NCBI RefSeq assembly: GCF_000688455.1
Contig: NZ_JIAL01000001.1
Span: forward strand, 3,565,001-3,629,000
Direction: 5' to 3'
DNA: 64,000 nucleotides
From: Pseudacidobacterium ailaaui
GTDB taxonomy: Bacteria > Acidobacteriota > Terriglobia > Terriglobales > Acidobacteriaceae
This document shows positions 36,455 to 43,151 of the stretch, piece after piece. Every line of letters begins with the position of its first letter. Position 1 is the stretch's first letter. A program made the position numbers and the translations under genes. The notes under the pieces are model-generated. The model was not told where the DNA came from, ran no database searches, and saw nothing but the letters and a program-made list of their open reading frames with translations.

Positions 36455-36543
36455 GAACAATTTCTCAATTTCTAGCTTTATGGCCACTTTTTTGTGCAGA
36501 GGTGCATCATCACGCATAAATTTGGTGGTGGTGGTGATGAACC

Positions 36544-37482
36544 ATGAGCTCACCCAATCGTTTAGGAAAAGTTCCATGCTTGTTTCCCGTGTTTCTGCTG
36601 TTGGGGATGACTTCGTGTGGCAATCCGTCCTATCAAAATGCGCCCCCTCAGGGGCATATCCAGAATGTTTTCATCATTATGATGGAAAACCACAACTGGA
36701 CTGGCGCAGGCGCCAATAGCATCGAGAACAACCCAAATGCTCCCTACATCAACCAAGTCCTGATTCCTATGGGGGCGCATCCGAGCAACTATAACAATCC
36801 TCCTCATATGCACCCCAGCCTGCCGAATTATCTTTGGCTGGAAGCCGGAACCAATTTTGGCATTCTTACGGACGGGCCAGCAGTGGCTGGTCTGAGTCAA
36901 ACGACCACCCTGCACCTGGTTACCCTTCTGAAAAATGCCGGGATTTCCTGGAAGGCCTATGACGAAGCCGCGGATGGGAAGACTTGCCCCCTTACACACT
37001 GGCATACGCCCTTTGTTTTCTTCGACGACGTTACCGACAACATGAATCCGCAATCCTCTTATTGCATTTCCCACATCCGGCCACTGAGCGAACTCACGGA
37101 TGATCTAAAAAGCGACAGCACCGCTCGTTACAACTTCATTGTGCCGAATGACTGTCATAGCATGCACAGTCCCTGCAATGGAGGAAACCAGATTGCCCAG
37201 GGAGACGAGTGGCTGAGCGAAATTGTTCCCCAGATCCTGGGGTCCAGCGCTTACAAAAACGGCGTGCTTTTCATTGTGTGGGACGAAGCAAAAAAAGGAG
37301 ATGGGCCGATTCCTATGCTGGTGCTCTCACCTTTTGCCAAGACCGGCGGATATACAAACCTTACGTATTACAATCACGGATCCACTTTGCGAACTGTGGA
37401 AGAAATTTTTGGAGTGCAGCCCTTGCTGAGAGACGCAGCCAAAGAAACGGACCTGAGCGATTTCTTCAACCAATTTCCGTGA
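36544..37482 (+). CDS. phosphoesterase-family lipoprotein (acid phosphatase/phospholipase C superfamily)
   Basis: A 312-residue exported protein with a lipobox-like N-terminus (PVFLLLGMTSCGN). The core matches the bacterial phosphoesterase family related to AcpA and phospholipase C: the metal-binding VFIIMMENHNWTG, HPSLPNYLWLEAG and VLFIVWDEAKKGDG, with the late YNHGSTLRTVEEIFG. It should hydrolyse phosphomonoesters or phospholipid head groups in the periplasm. No clear Shine-Dalgarno sequence precedes the ATG. It is followed by tRNA-Cys on the opposite strand. Confidence 0.87.
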   Translation: MSSPNRLGKVPCLFPVFLLLGMTSCGNPSYQNAPPQGHIQNVFIIMMENHNWTGAGANSIENNPNAPYINQVLIPMGAHPSNYNNPPHMHPSLPNYLWLEAGTNFGILTDGPAVAGLSQTTTLHLVTLLKNAGISWKAYDEAADGKTCPLTHWHTPFVFFDDVTDNMNPQSSYCISHIRPLSELTDDLKSDSTARYNFIVPNDCHSMHSPCNGGNQIAQGDEWLSEIVPQILGSSAYKNGVLFIVWDEAKKGDGPIPMLVLSPFAKTGGYTNLTYYNHGSTLRTVEEIFGVQPLLRDAAKETDLSDFFNQFP

Positions 37483-37539
37483 TTCGCTGCTGGTGGCGCC
37501 GAGTTCCTACTCTTTCTCTTTGAGTCAAGCGAGGAATAC

Positions 37540-37615
37540 TGGAGCACCGGGCGGGAATTGAACCCGCGAATACTGGTTTTGCAGACCAGCGCGTTAGCCA
37601 CTTCGCCACCGGTGC
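37540..37615 (-). tRNA. tRNA-Cys (GCA)
   Basis: The cloverleaf folds completely: acceptor GCACCGG/CCGGTGC, D-stem GCG/CGC, anticodon stem CTGGT/ACCAG with loop CTGCAAA (anticodon GCA), variable loop TATTC, T-stem GCGGG/CCCGC with loop TTCAATT, discriminator T, and an encoded CCA. It lies 43 bases downstream of the peroxiredoxin stop on the same strand, with a hairpin lacking a T-run between them. It is therefore probably on the transcript that starts with the Cys-rich leader. Confidence 0.95.
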
Positions 37616-37621
37616 CCATTT

Positions 37622-37645
37622 TCCGCCGCAGTCTCCCGCGGCGGA
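37622..37645 (-). other. GC-rich hairpin between the peroxiredoxin gene and tRNA-Cys
   Basis: TCCGCCGC and GCGGCGGA form a perfect 8-bp stem with an 8-base loop. No T-run follows on the minus strand (AAAATGG), so it is unlikely to terminate and may be a processing or stability element before the tRNA. Confidence 0.6.
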
Positions 37646-37658
37646 GGCTGACCTAAGT

Positions 37659-38315
37659 TTACTGCGGCTGTGAAGCGACGCGCAGATAAGGCTTCACCGT
37701 CCTGTATCCCGGGAAGAGCTTATTTGCTTCTTCATTGGAAACGGCACCGCTGATGATGATGTCCTCGCCCTGCTTCCAGTTGGCCGGGGTAGAGACCTTG
37801 TGTCTGGTGGTGAGCTGGAGAGCATCAATCACGCGCAGAATCTCATCAAAATTGCGGCCCGTGGCCATCGGATAGGAAAGGGTCAGCTTGATGCGCTTAT
37901 CCGGACCGATCACAAAAACAGTACGGACAGGAGCATTATCGGCAGGCGTACGTCCGGCCGCTGTGTCTCCGGCTGAGGCCGGCAGCATGTCATACAGCTT
38001 GGCAATTTTCAGCTCCGGGTCTCCAACCAGAGGATATTTCACCGGATGGCCGCCTACGTCCTCAATGTCCTTTGCCCATTTCTTGTGGTCTTCCACAGAA
38101 TCCACGCTCAGGCCCAGAACTTTTACACCGCGCCGAGCAAACTCATCCTGAAGGCTGGCCACTGCTCCCAATTCGGTAGTGCAGACAGGGGTGAAATCCT
38201 TTGGGTGTGAAAAGAAGATGACCCAGCTGTCTCCAATCCACTCATGAAAGCGGATGGTGCCCTCAGTGGTTTCGGCTGTGAAGTCCGGCGCAATATCGTT
38301 AATACGGAGTGACAT
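37659..38315 (-). CDS. 1-Cys peroxiredoxin (Prx6-type AhpC/TSA)
   Basis: A 218-residue peroxiredoxin that reduces peroxides with one thiol. The peroxidatic Cys45 is in HPKDFTPVCTTELG; it is the only cysteine in the protein, so no resolving cysteine is present. The C-terminal domain (NWKQGEDIIISGAVSNEEANKLFPGY) is typical of the Prx6 branch. The ATG of MSLRIND is preceded by GGGAGAA; the longer open frame runs back through the terminator and is not real. Expression appears controlled by the Cys-rich leader and terminator immediately upstream. Confidence 0.94.
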   Translation of the reverse strand: MSLRINDIAPDFTAETTEGTIRFHEWIGDSWVIFFSHPKDFTPVCTTELGAVASLQDEFARRGVKVLGLSVDSVEDHKKWAKDIEDVGGHPVKYPLVGDPELKIAKLYDMLPASAGDTAAGRTPADNAPVRTVFVIGPDKRIKLTLSYPMATGRNFDEILRVIDALQLTTRHKVSTPANWKQGEDIIISGAVSNEEANKLFPGYRTVKPYLRVASQPQ

Positions 38316-38337
38316 ACGATTCTCCCAATCTTTGTCT

Positions 38338-38377
38338 AAAAATAGAAAACCCACCCGGCAGGTCGCTGCGGGTGGGT
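38338..38377 (-). terminator. intrinsic terminator of the Cys-leader attenuator
   Basis: On the minus strand ACCCACCC-GCA pairs with TGC-C-GGGTGGGT (one bulge), followed by TTTCTATTTTT. It lies between the leader ORF and the peroxiredoxin ribosome binding site. Its 5' arm (38367-38379) is also complementary to the end of the leader ORF, so an antiterminator can form instead. Confidence 0.8.
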
Positions 38378-38399
38378 ATCTGAGCTTGGTTTTTCCGGC

Positions 38400-38480
38400 T
38401 TAGCTCCAGCAATACACCCGCACGGTGCGGCAGCAACAGCAGCAGCAGAGACACATGCAGGTTGGAGCAAGATGTTCCAT
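38400..38480 (-). CDS. poly-cysteine leader peptide of the peroxiredoxin operon
   Basis: A 26-codon ORF beginning MEHLAPTCMCL and ending RTVRVYCWS. Nine of 26 codons are Cys, including six in a row at codons 12-17 (TGC or TGT). The start codon lies 4-5 bases from the predicted transcription start, so no Shine-Dalgarno is possible. Codons 18-23, just after the Cys run, encode RNA that can pair either with itself (38418-38430) or with the terminator 5' arm. This is the layout of an amino-acid attenuator: ribosomes stalled on Cys codons would favour the antiterminator. Mycobacterial leaderless poly-Cys ORFs are a functional parallel. The alternative is that the nascent peptide senses thiol oxidation or metal. 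Confidence 0.8.
   Translation of the reverse strand: MEHLAPTCMCLCCCCCCRTVRVYCWS
38412..38430 (-). promoter_or_regulatory. attenuator segments 1 and 2 inside the leader ORF
   Basis: Segment 1 (CCGCA, 38426-38430) can pair with TGCGG (38418-38422) across a 3-base loop. The longer segment 2, TGCGGGTGTAT (38412-38422), is complementary to the terminator 5' arm ATACCCACCCGCA (38367-38379): 8 perfect pairs, then 3 more after a 2-base bulge. The two pairings exclude each other, and the second excludes the terminator. Confidence 0.7.
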
Positions 38481-38491
38481 TACTGAGTTAG

Positions 38492-38521
38492 ACTATAAGC
38501 GCATACTCCGCATTGTGTCAA
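38492..38521 (-). promoter_or_regulatory. sigma-70-like promoter of the Cys-leader/peroxiredoxin operon
   Basis: TTGACA (38516-38521) and TATAGT (38492-38497) are 18 bases apart on the minus strand. The start point should fall near 38484-38485, only 4-5 bases before the leader ATG at 38480. The insertion sequence ends about 8 bases upstream of the -35 once its target duplication is counted. Confidence 0.78.
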
Positions 38522-38528
38522 ATCTCCC

Positions 38529-38537
38529 TCTGGCCGG
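38529..38537. repeat. left target-site duplication of the IS256-family element
   Basis: TCTGGCCGG, repeated exactly at 39827-39835. A 9-bp duplication fits the 8-9 bp known for IS256-family elements. Confidence 0.85.
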
Positions 38538-39826
38538 GGTGACGTCAAGCTGCTTGTGTAAATACGCGGAGGGTGCGGTTTTTCCATTCCAGATTGAATC
38601 TCTGGAAGATGGAGTAGATGATTCGGTCCACGGACTGCACGTTGACGAAGCAAACCATGGGCCTGGTTCTTCGACGCACTTCGACGAAGCAGCGTTCAAT
38701 GATGTTGGTGGTGCGCAGCTTGCGCCACAGGTGCTTGGGAAAATGGTAGAAGACCAGCAGGTCGGGCAGATCGCGTTCCAGTTGCCGCACCATGGTGGGA
38801 TATTCCCGGCGCCAGCGGCGGCTGAAGGCGCGCGCGGCAGCCTCGGCCTGACGGCGGCTATCGGCCAGATAGATGGCCTGGGCATCCAGCTTGACGGCAT
38901 CATGGTCGCGCTTGCGCACCTTGTCGAGGATATTGCGCATCTTGTGCACCCAGCAGCGTTGATGGGCTACGCGGGGATAGACGGTCTGGATGGCGGCAGC
39001 CAATCCGGGGCAGCCGTCGGTGACGATCAGCAGCAGCTTGTCGCCCTTCAGACCGCGCCGGTAGAGATCCTCAAGCAACGCCTCCCAGTGAGCCTGACCC
39101 TCACCCTGGGTGCGCAGAAAGCCGAGCAGTTGCCGGGTGCCGTCCCGGCGCACGCCGTAGGCCACCAGCATCTGCACATGCTGCCGTCCCGCCGGCCGGC
39201 GCACCTTCAACGCCACGCCATCCAGAAACAGGTAAGCCCATTCGTCCTGCAGGGCGGCTCGATGAAACTCCCGCACCGCCTGATCCAGATCACGCGTCAG
39301 CCGCGAGACGGTCTGGGCACTGATCGTCTCGCCCGTCAAAGTGGCCACCAGCCGACCCACCTGGCGGGTAGAGATGCCGCGCAGAAACGCCTCCCGGATG
39401 AGTATGGCCAGCTCCGGCGCCCGGCGTTGGAACTTCTCCATCGCCCGGGGAAGAAAGCTCTTGCCGCGGGCCCGCGCCACGCGCAGCCGGATGGTGCCGA
39501 AGCGGGTCACAAAATCCCTCTCGTAATAGCCGTTACGGTACTGTCCCGGCTTGCGCGTTCCCCGTTCGTAGCTGTCCCAAACTGCATACTGATCGCGCAA
39601 CCGCTCCGATTCCGCTTCCAGAAATCGCTTCCAGGCCACCTGCGTCTTCTGCTCCAGGTCGCCCCAGAAGCTCTCCTTCAGGTTGGTCAAGAAGTGCTGA
39701 AAATGCTCGGTGATCGATACAATCTTCGCCATGGGTGTAAGGCTCCTTTTCAAGTTCGGCTTTAGCTCGTCAGGCCAAAGCCACCTTACACCCTCCTGCC
39801 TTTTACACAATCGAAGTTACGTCACC
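38538..39826 (-). mobile_element. complete IS256-family insertion sequence
   Basis: A 1289-bp element bounded by imperfect terminal inverted repeats and 9-bp direct repeats. Both ends read GGTGACGT, then after 8 diverged bases TTGTGTAAA, then after 5 more GGAGGGTG (left end 38538 onward; right end read backwards from 39826). TTGTGTAAA is a common core of IS256-family ends. It carries one intact transposase gene on the minus strand, so it may still be active. It is inserted in the last codons of a decayed sigma-factor fragment. Confidence 0.9.
38545..39732 (-). CDS. IS256-family (mutator-type) transposase
   Basis: A 395-residue transposase with the DDE triad in the expected context: LFLDGVALKVR, LLIVTDGCPGLAAAI and TTNIIERCFVEVRRRTR. 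The segment CWVHKMRNILDKVRK after the second Asp is also typical. The start is the ATG of MAKIVSITEHFQ with AAGGAGCC upstream; the frame is open further but runs into the terminal repeat. The gene is full length and uninterrupted. Confidence 0.95.
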   Translation of the reverse strand: MAKIVSITEHFQHFLTNLKESFWGDLEQKTQVAWKRFLEAESERLRDQYAVWDSYERGTRKPGQYRNGYYERDFVTRFGTIRLRVARARGKSFLPRAMEKFQRRAPELAILIREAFLRGISTRQVGRLVATLTGETISAQTVSRLTRDLDQAVREFHRAALQDEWAYLFLDGVALKVRRPAGRQHVQMLVAYGVRRDGTRQLLGFLRTQGEGQAHWEALLEDLYRRGLKGDKLLLIVTDGCPGLAAAIQTVYPRVAHQRCWVHKMRNILDKVRKRDHDAVKLDAQAIYLADSRRQAEAAARAFSRRWRREYPTMVRQLERDLPDLLVFYHFPKHLWRKLRTTNIIERCFVEVRRRTRPMVCFVNVQSVDRIIYSIFQRFNLEWKNRTLRVFTQAA

Positions 39827-39835
39827 TCTGGCCGG
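39827..39835. repeat. right target-site duplication of the IS256-family element
   Basis: TCTGGCCGG, identical to 38529-38537. Confidence 0.85.
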
Positions 39836-39998
39836 GCAGCTTATCAGGGTTTGCGACTAAAAAAATGTTCGTAATTTTGCCCGATTCATCCATATCCAGG
39901 GTGATTACATCCGCCAGAGACCCATTTCTGTAAATTAAAGCGCCAGGTTCTCCGTTGACCTGGACCATTCGCGCGGAAAAATTGTCCAACTCATGCTT
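39827..39998 (-). pseudogene. C-terminal remnant of an ECF41-type sigma factor, cut by the IS element
   Basis: About 57 codons without an own start. They read VQVNGEPGALIYRNG, VITLDMDESGKIT and IFLVANPDKLPGQR, which match the end of the SnoaL-like C-terminal domain of ECF41 (SigJ-like) sigma factors (VNGEPGxxxYRDG ... NPDKL). Removing the IS and one target copy restores a frame that ends REI-stop at 38518-38520, overlapping the -35 of the leader promoter. Upstream the frame meets a TGA at 39999-40001, where it is joined to unrelated sequence. The gene is a dead fragment. Confidence 0.65.
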
Positions 39999-40045
39999 TC
40001 AGTCAGTCCTGCCAGTCCTCCACCCACAACGATGTAGAAACCCAT
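39935..40045 (-). pseudogene. start of a flavin-dependent oxidoreductase gene joined out of frame to the sigma remnant
   Basis: A strong ribosome binding site (GGAGGAAATCAG) precedes an ATG encoding MGFYIVVGGGLAGLTES, the nucleotide-binding beta-strand and GxGxxG-like turn with which FAD-dependent oxidoreductases begin. After about 15-18 codons the homology stops and the DNA continues as the sigma-factor fragment in another frame. The residual ORF is 36 codons. This looks like a deletion scar linking two neighbouring genes. Confidence 0.5.
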
Positions 40046-40199
40046 ATCTGATTTCCTCCACGGTCAGGACGAAGCAGACGCAGGATTTGTGACAAGGGAT
40101 TTCGGGGACAGGCTTCCACAGACGCACTCGCAACTGCTCCCGTCCGGACTGAAGTGCGGACAGAAGAATGATCAGAATTGCGTCGAGGCCACAGCAGTC
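40046..40199. other. spacer downstream of the radical SAM gene
   Basis: About 150 bases with no ORF of interest. A short inverted repeat GTCCG...CGGAC occurs near 40140-40163 but has no T-run. Confidence 0.4.
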
Positions 40200-41222
40200 C
40201 TATAGCTGAATGTTGACCAGGCCGGCGGTGCTGCCAGGGGCGGCTGGACGCTGGGGAGAGCGCCAGTGATCAATATAGGAAACCTGATGGACGCAACTGA
40301 TCGTGCAGTGCGGAGCACAGCTCTTTTCGGTAAAAAACTCCCGGCGAAGGTCATCCTTTGTGTATTCGGCCAGTGGTTTCCCGGGATATCCGCGTTGCTG
40401 GGAGCAGTAGTGGACCAGGCCGTTCTCACAGATGTAAAGGTAACGTGCGCCGGCGCGGCAACGCCAGTCATTGGGCTGCCCGTTGGCGATGGCTTCCTGA
40501 AACTGATTGAAGCGGGAATAGTTCTTCTTTTTCCAGCTCCGCATCTCGTTCCAGACGGCACGCTCCTCCCCTCCTAGAGGTTTAAGCTGGCCTTCGCCAT
40601 CATGAATAATTCCGATGGTCGAGGTAAAGCCGAGTTCGAGAGCGCGTCTGCCGATAATGAGGGCGTCCTGCGGGTTCTTGATACCTCCTCCCACGACAGA
40701 ATTGATATTGACGTGAAAGTCGGCGTATTCAGAAAGCCATTGCAGCTTTTTGTCCAGCACCTTAAGGCTCTTCTTGGAGATTTCATCCGGCTGCACATTG
40801 TCGATGGAAATCTGAAGATGGTCGAGTCCTGCCCGATTGAGACGCTGAATGCGCTCCGGCACAAGCAGATAGCCATTCGTGATCATTCCGGCCAGGCTGC
40901 CATGATGACGGATACGGGCAATAATCTGGTCCAGGTCCGGATGCAGCAGGGGCTCTCCCCCCGAGATGGTGATGATGCTCGTACCGAGCCGGGCGAGATG
41001 GTCGATGCGGCGCAGCATTTCATCGACCGGCACAGGCTTGGAGACCTCGTCATATTCATTGCAGTAAGCGCAGGAAAGGTTACAGCGGCGCATGGGCACA
41101 ATCTGTGCCATCACCGGATGCCGTGTGGAAAGCAAGGCATGACCGACAATGGCAAGCTCTCTTACCCGGCGACGGGTCGCTTTCATGCGATAACTCAATC
41201 TCTTTTGACGGGCTGCTGGCAT
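40200..41222 (-). CDS. radical SAM protein with C-terminal SPASM-like cysteines
   Basis: A 340-residue radical SAM enzyme. The SAM 4Fe-4S motif is [12 protein letters not shown] (Cys near residues 47, 51 and 54), followed by the GGEPLLHPD motif. The C-terminus has further cysteines in [24 protein letters not shown] and [12 protein letters not shown], suggesting an auxiliary cluster like SPASM/twitch proteins. The family includes peptide-modifying and cofactor-making enzymes; no precursor peptide gene is evident next to it. A second ATG (MKATRRRV, 41186) is a possible start. The substrate is unknown. Confidence 0.87.
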   Translation of the reverse strand: MPAARQKRLSYRMKATRRRVRELAIVGHALLSTRHPVMAQIVPMRRCNLSCAYCNEYDEVSKPVPVDEMLRRIDHLARLGTSIITISGGEPLLHPDLDQIIARIRHHGSLAGMITNGYLLVPERIQRLNRAGLDHLQISIDNVQPDEISKKSLKVLDKKLQWLSEYADFHVNINSVVGGGIKNPQDALIIGRRALELGFTSTIGIIHDGEGQLKPLGGEERAVWNEMRSWKKKNYSRFNQFQEAIANGQPNDWRCRAGARYLYICENGLVHYCSQQRGYPGKPLAEYTKDDLRREFFTEKSCAPHCTISCVHQVSYIDHWRSPQRPAAPGSTAGLVNIQL

Positions 41223-41337
41223 GTGCTTTTCTTATTGAAACACAGAGAGATAGCACAAGGCGAACCGGCTGGGTGGAAATGCCCTCGCCCCGGAGCGAAT
41301 GGAGACCGATGCGGGTTGAATGGGTATGCTCAAGAAC

Positions 41338-42477
41338 TTAATTCATTTCTTGGCCTAGCTGGTCCAGCCTTTCTGTAAGCTGCTCCAGTTGCTTTTGCAT
41401 CTGCTGAAACTCCTTCGACTGGACCTGCTTCTGGACCTCATCAGAGAGCTTTGACAAGTCCTGACGACGGGCAAGGAGTTCGGCCTCTGCCTTGGAGGCG
41501 GCCTCGGCTGCACTGCGGGTTTCACGGGACATCTGGTCCCAGGGAACAGCAGCAAAATCGCTTTCGAGTTGTGCCCGCAACTGCCCCGGATCCGGGAACA
41601 TACAGGGTGGATTGACCTCGCCCTTCTTTTTCGCCTCGCCAGCCTGCATCGTCAGCTTCTGCTCTTTTTTGTCTCGCATGACAGTGAGCTGGACCTGCTT
41701 ACCGCGATTATTGTGCAGGCTGCGAAACCAGTCAGCACGAGAGGCAACTCGCTCGTTGTTCACCTTTGTGATGACATCGCCGGCCTTCAATCCCGCGGCT
41801 GCAGCCGGACTATTATCATCCACGCTTTTGACCAAAAGACCGGTTCCATCCGTCACCCCGAAATAATTGGCCAACTGCGTGCTGATAACATCCACGTCAG
41901 CGCCAACATACAAACTATTTCCAGTAAAAATGCCGAAGAACCCATTTCCGAAGCCATGCGAAGTAGACGGGGCCAGAAAGCCATCAGGAAGCGGCGTCTG
42001 TTCCGGATCGGGAACGGAGAAGTGCTTGGACCATGCCTCCGCCTCCACTTTTGAGCGGTCGGCCAGTTCTACGGAGACCTCTTTCTGCTGGCCATCCCGA
42101 AACACAAGAAAATGCACTGTACGGCCGGCCGGCGTCTCACGCAGCATACGCTTTAATTGCTCGGCACCCTCAATCCGCTGGCCATTCATCTCCAGAATCA
42201 CGTCGTGAGGCTTCAGACCGGCCTTGCTGGCGGGGCCGTCGTGGTCCAGGGTAGCAATCTCAGCACCGTGTGGATCTTTCAGATGCAAAGCAGCCGCGCG
42301 GTCATTGTCAATTTCATGCAGCTCAACGCCCAGATATCCCTGCGAACTGTGCGCCAGATAAGCCGCCGTATCACTGACTACGCTGACGGGTTGCGCAAGA
42401 CCCCAGTTTGTTTGCAAAACAAGCCCCGCCCCACCTGCCACGAGAATCGTCCAACCCAGCCTCAAAACCTGTTTCAT
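41338..42477 (-). CDS. exported protein with two PDZ domains and a C-terminal coiled coil
   Basis: A 379-residue protein with a signal peptide (MKQVLRLGWTILVAGGAGLVLQTNWGLAQ). The first PDZ domain is about residues 45-135 (GYLGVELHEI, AGLKPHDVILEMNGQRI), the second about residues 185-275 (LANYFGVTDGTGLLVKSV, AAGLKAGDVITKVNNERV). No protease domain precedes them, unlike HtrA or CtpA. The last 60 residues form a Gln/Leu/Glu coiled coil. AAGAGGCGG precedes the ATG. A likely role is an envelope scaffold or protease adaptor; this is inferred. Confidence 0.85.
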   Translation of the reverse strand: MKQVLRLGWTILVAGGAGLVLQTNWGLAQPVSVVSDTAAYLAHSSQGYLGVELHEIDNDRAAALHLKDPHGAEIATLDHDGPASKAGLKPHDVILEMNGQRIEGAEQLKRMLRETPAGRTVHFLVFRDGQQKEVSVELADRSKVEAEAWSKHFSVPDPEQTPLPDGFLAPSTSHGFGNGFFGIFTGNSLYVGADVDVISTQLANYFGVTDGTGLLVKSVDDNSPAAAAGLKAGDVITKVNNERVASRADWFRSLHNNRGKQVQLTVMRDKKEQKLTMQAGEAKKKGEVNPPCMFPDPGQLRAQLESDFAAVPWDQMSRETRSAAEAASKAEAELLARRQDLSKLSDEVQKQVQSKEFQQMQKQLEQLTERLDQLGQEMN

Positions 42478-42674
42478 CGGAACCGCCTCTTGTTCTTTTT
42501 ACTTACTGGTATGTAAGACTTTTCGGCTGTGGAAAAGTCACCTCCAGCATCGCACAGAAAAATGAAATTTTGGAAGATTTGAAGCAAATTCGGGGCCTGC
42601 TCAAGGCCGGACATGAGCAAAAGCTGATGGGTGCCAGGTAGACGGGTGGATTGCCGGAGACATCCAAAGACGGC

Positions 42675-43067
42675 ATGAGCTTCGATCTGTCTCCCTACGT
42701 CAACTGGAGCCTGCTTCTGCTACGTTTCATGGTCGGGATGGTCTTTCTAGCCAGTGGTTTTCTGCATCTGAAGGCACCCGAAGAGCGTGCCAGGAGTATT
42801 GGAATGAGCAAAGGGTTTACCGTCTTTCTGGGTGCAGCTGAGCTTTTGGGCGGCGCAGCCGTCATCGCAGGTGTTCTGACGCAGTGGGCGGCCATCGGCC
42901 TGAATCTGGTTCTGCTCGGGGCAATTTATATGAAAGTCGTGAAGTGGAAAACCGGATTCTGGGGAGAAAAGTCTTCGGGATGGCACTATGATCTGATGTT
43001 CTTTGTCATGAATCTGGTGATTCTGTGCACCAATGGGGGCACCATATCGCTGATGCACGGACGATAA
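42675..43067 (+). CDS. DoxX-family membrane protein
   Basis: A 130-residue protein with four hydrophobic segments and the DoxX pattern: LLLRFMVGMVFLASGFLHL at the start and GAAELLGGAAVIAGVLTQWAAIGL in the middle. DoxX proteins are small quinone-linked or redox-associated membrane proteins of mostly unknown role. The ATG of MSFDLSPYVNW is my choice; a TTG eight codons upstream is an alternative. It ends 84 bases before the lpxD start on the same strand. Confidence 0.82.
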   Translation: MSFDLSPYVNWSLLLLRFMVGMVFLASGFLHLKAPEERARSIGMSKGFTVFLGAAELLGGAAVIAGVLTQWAAIGLNLVLLGAIYMKVVKWKTGFWGEKSSGWHYDLMFFVMNLVILCTNGGTISLMHGR

Positions 43068-43151
43068 ATGGAATATCGGGAGTATCCAACAAAAAAGAAA
43101 GCGGGAATGGAAGTATCAAAGCTCGGGCCAAGCTTCCGATACAATCAGCGC

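Noticed and set aside
38425-39765. 446-codon plus-strand ORF across the IS element
   Set aside because: It is the complement of the transposase gene, whose DDE motifs and start are clear on the minus strand.
42500-42641. ORF end reading NEILEDLKQIRGLLKAG before doxX
   Set aside because: The last 30 codons look protein-like, but no usable start codon with a ribosome binding site was found in that frame, so it is not annotated.
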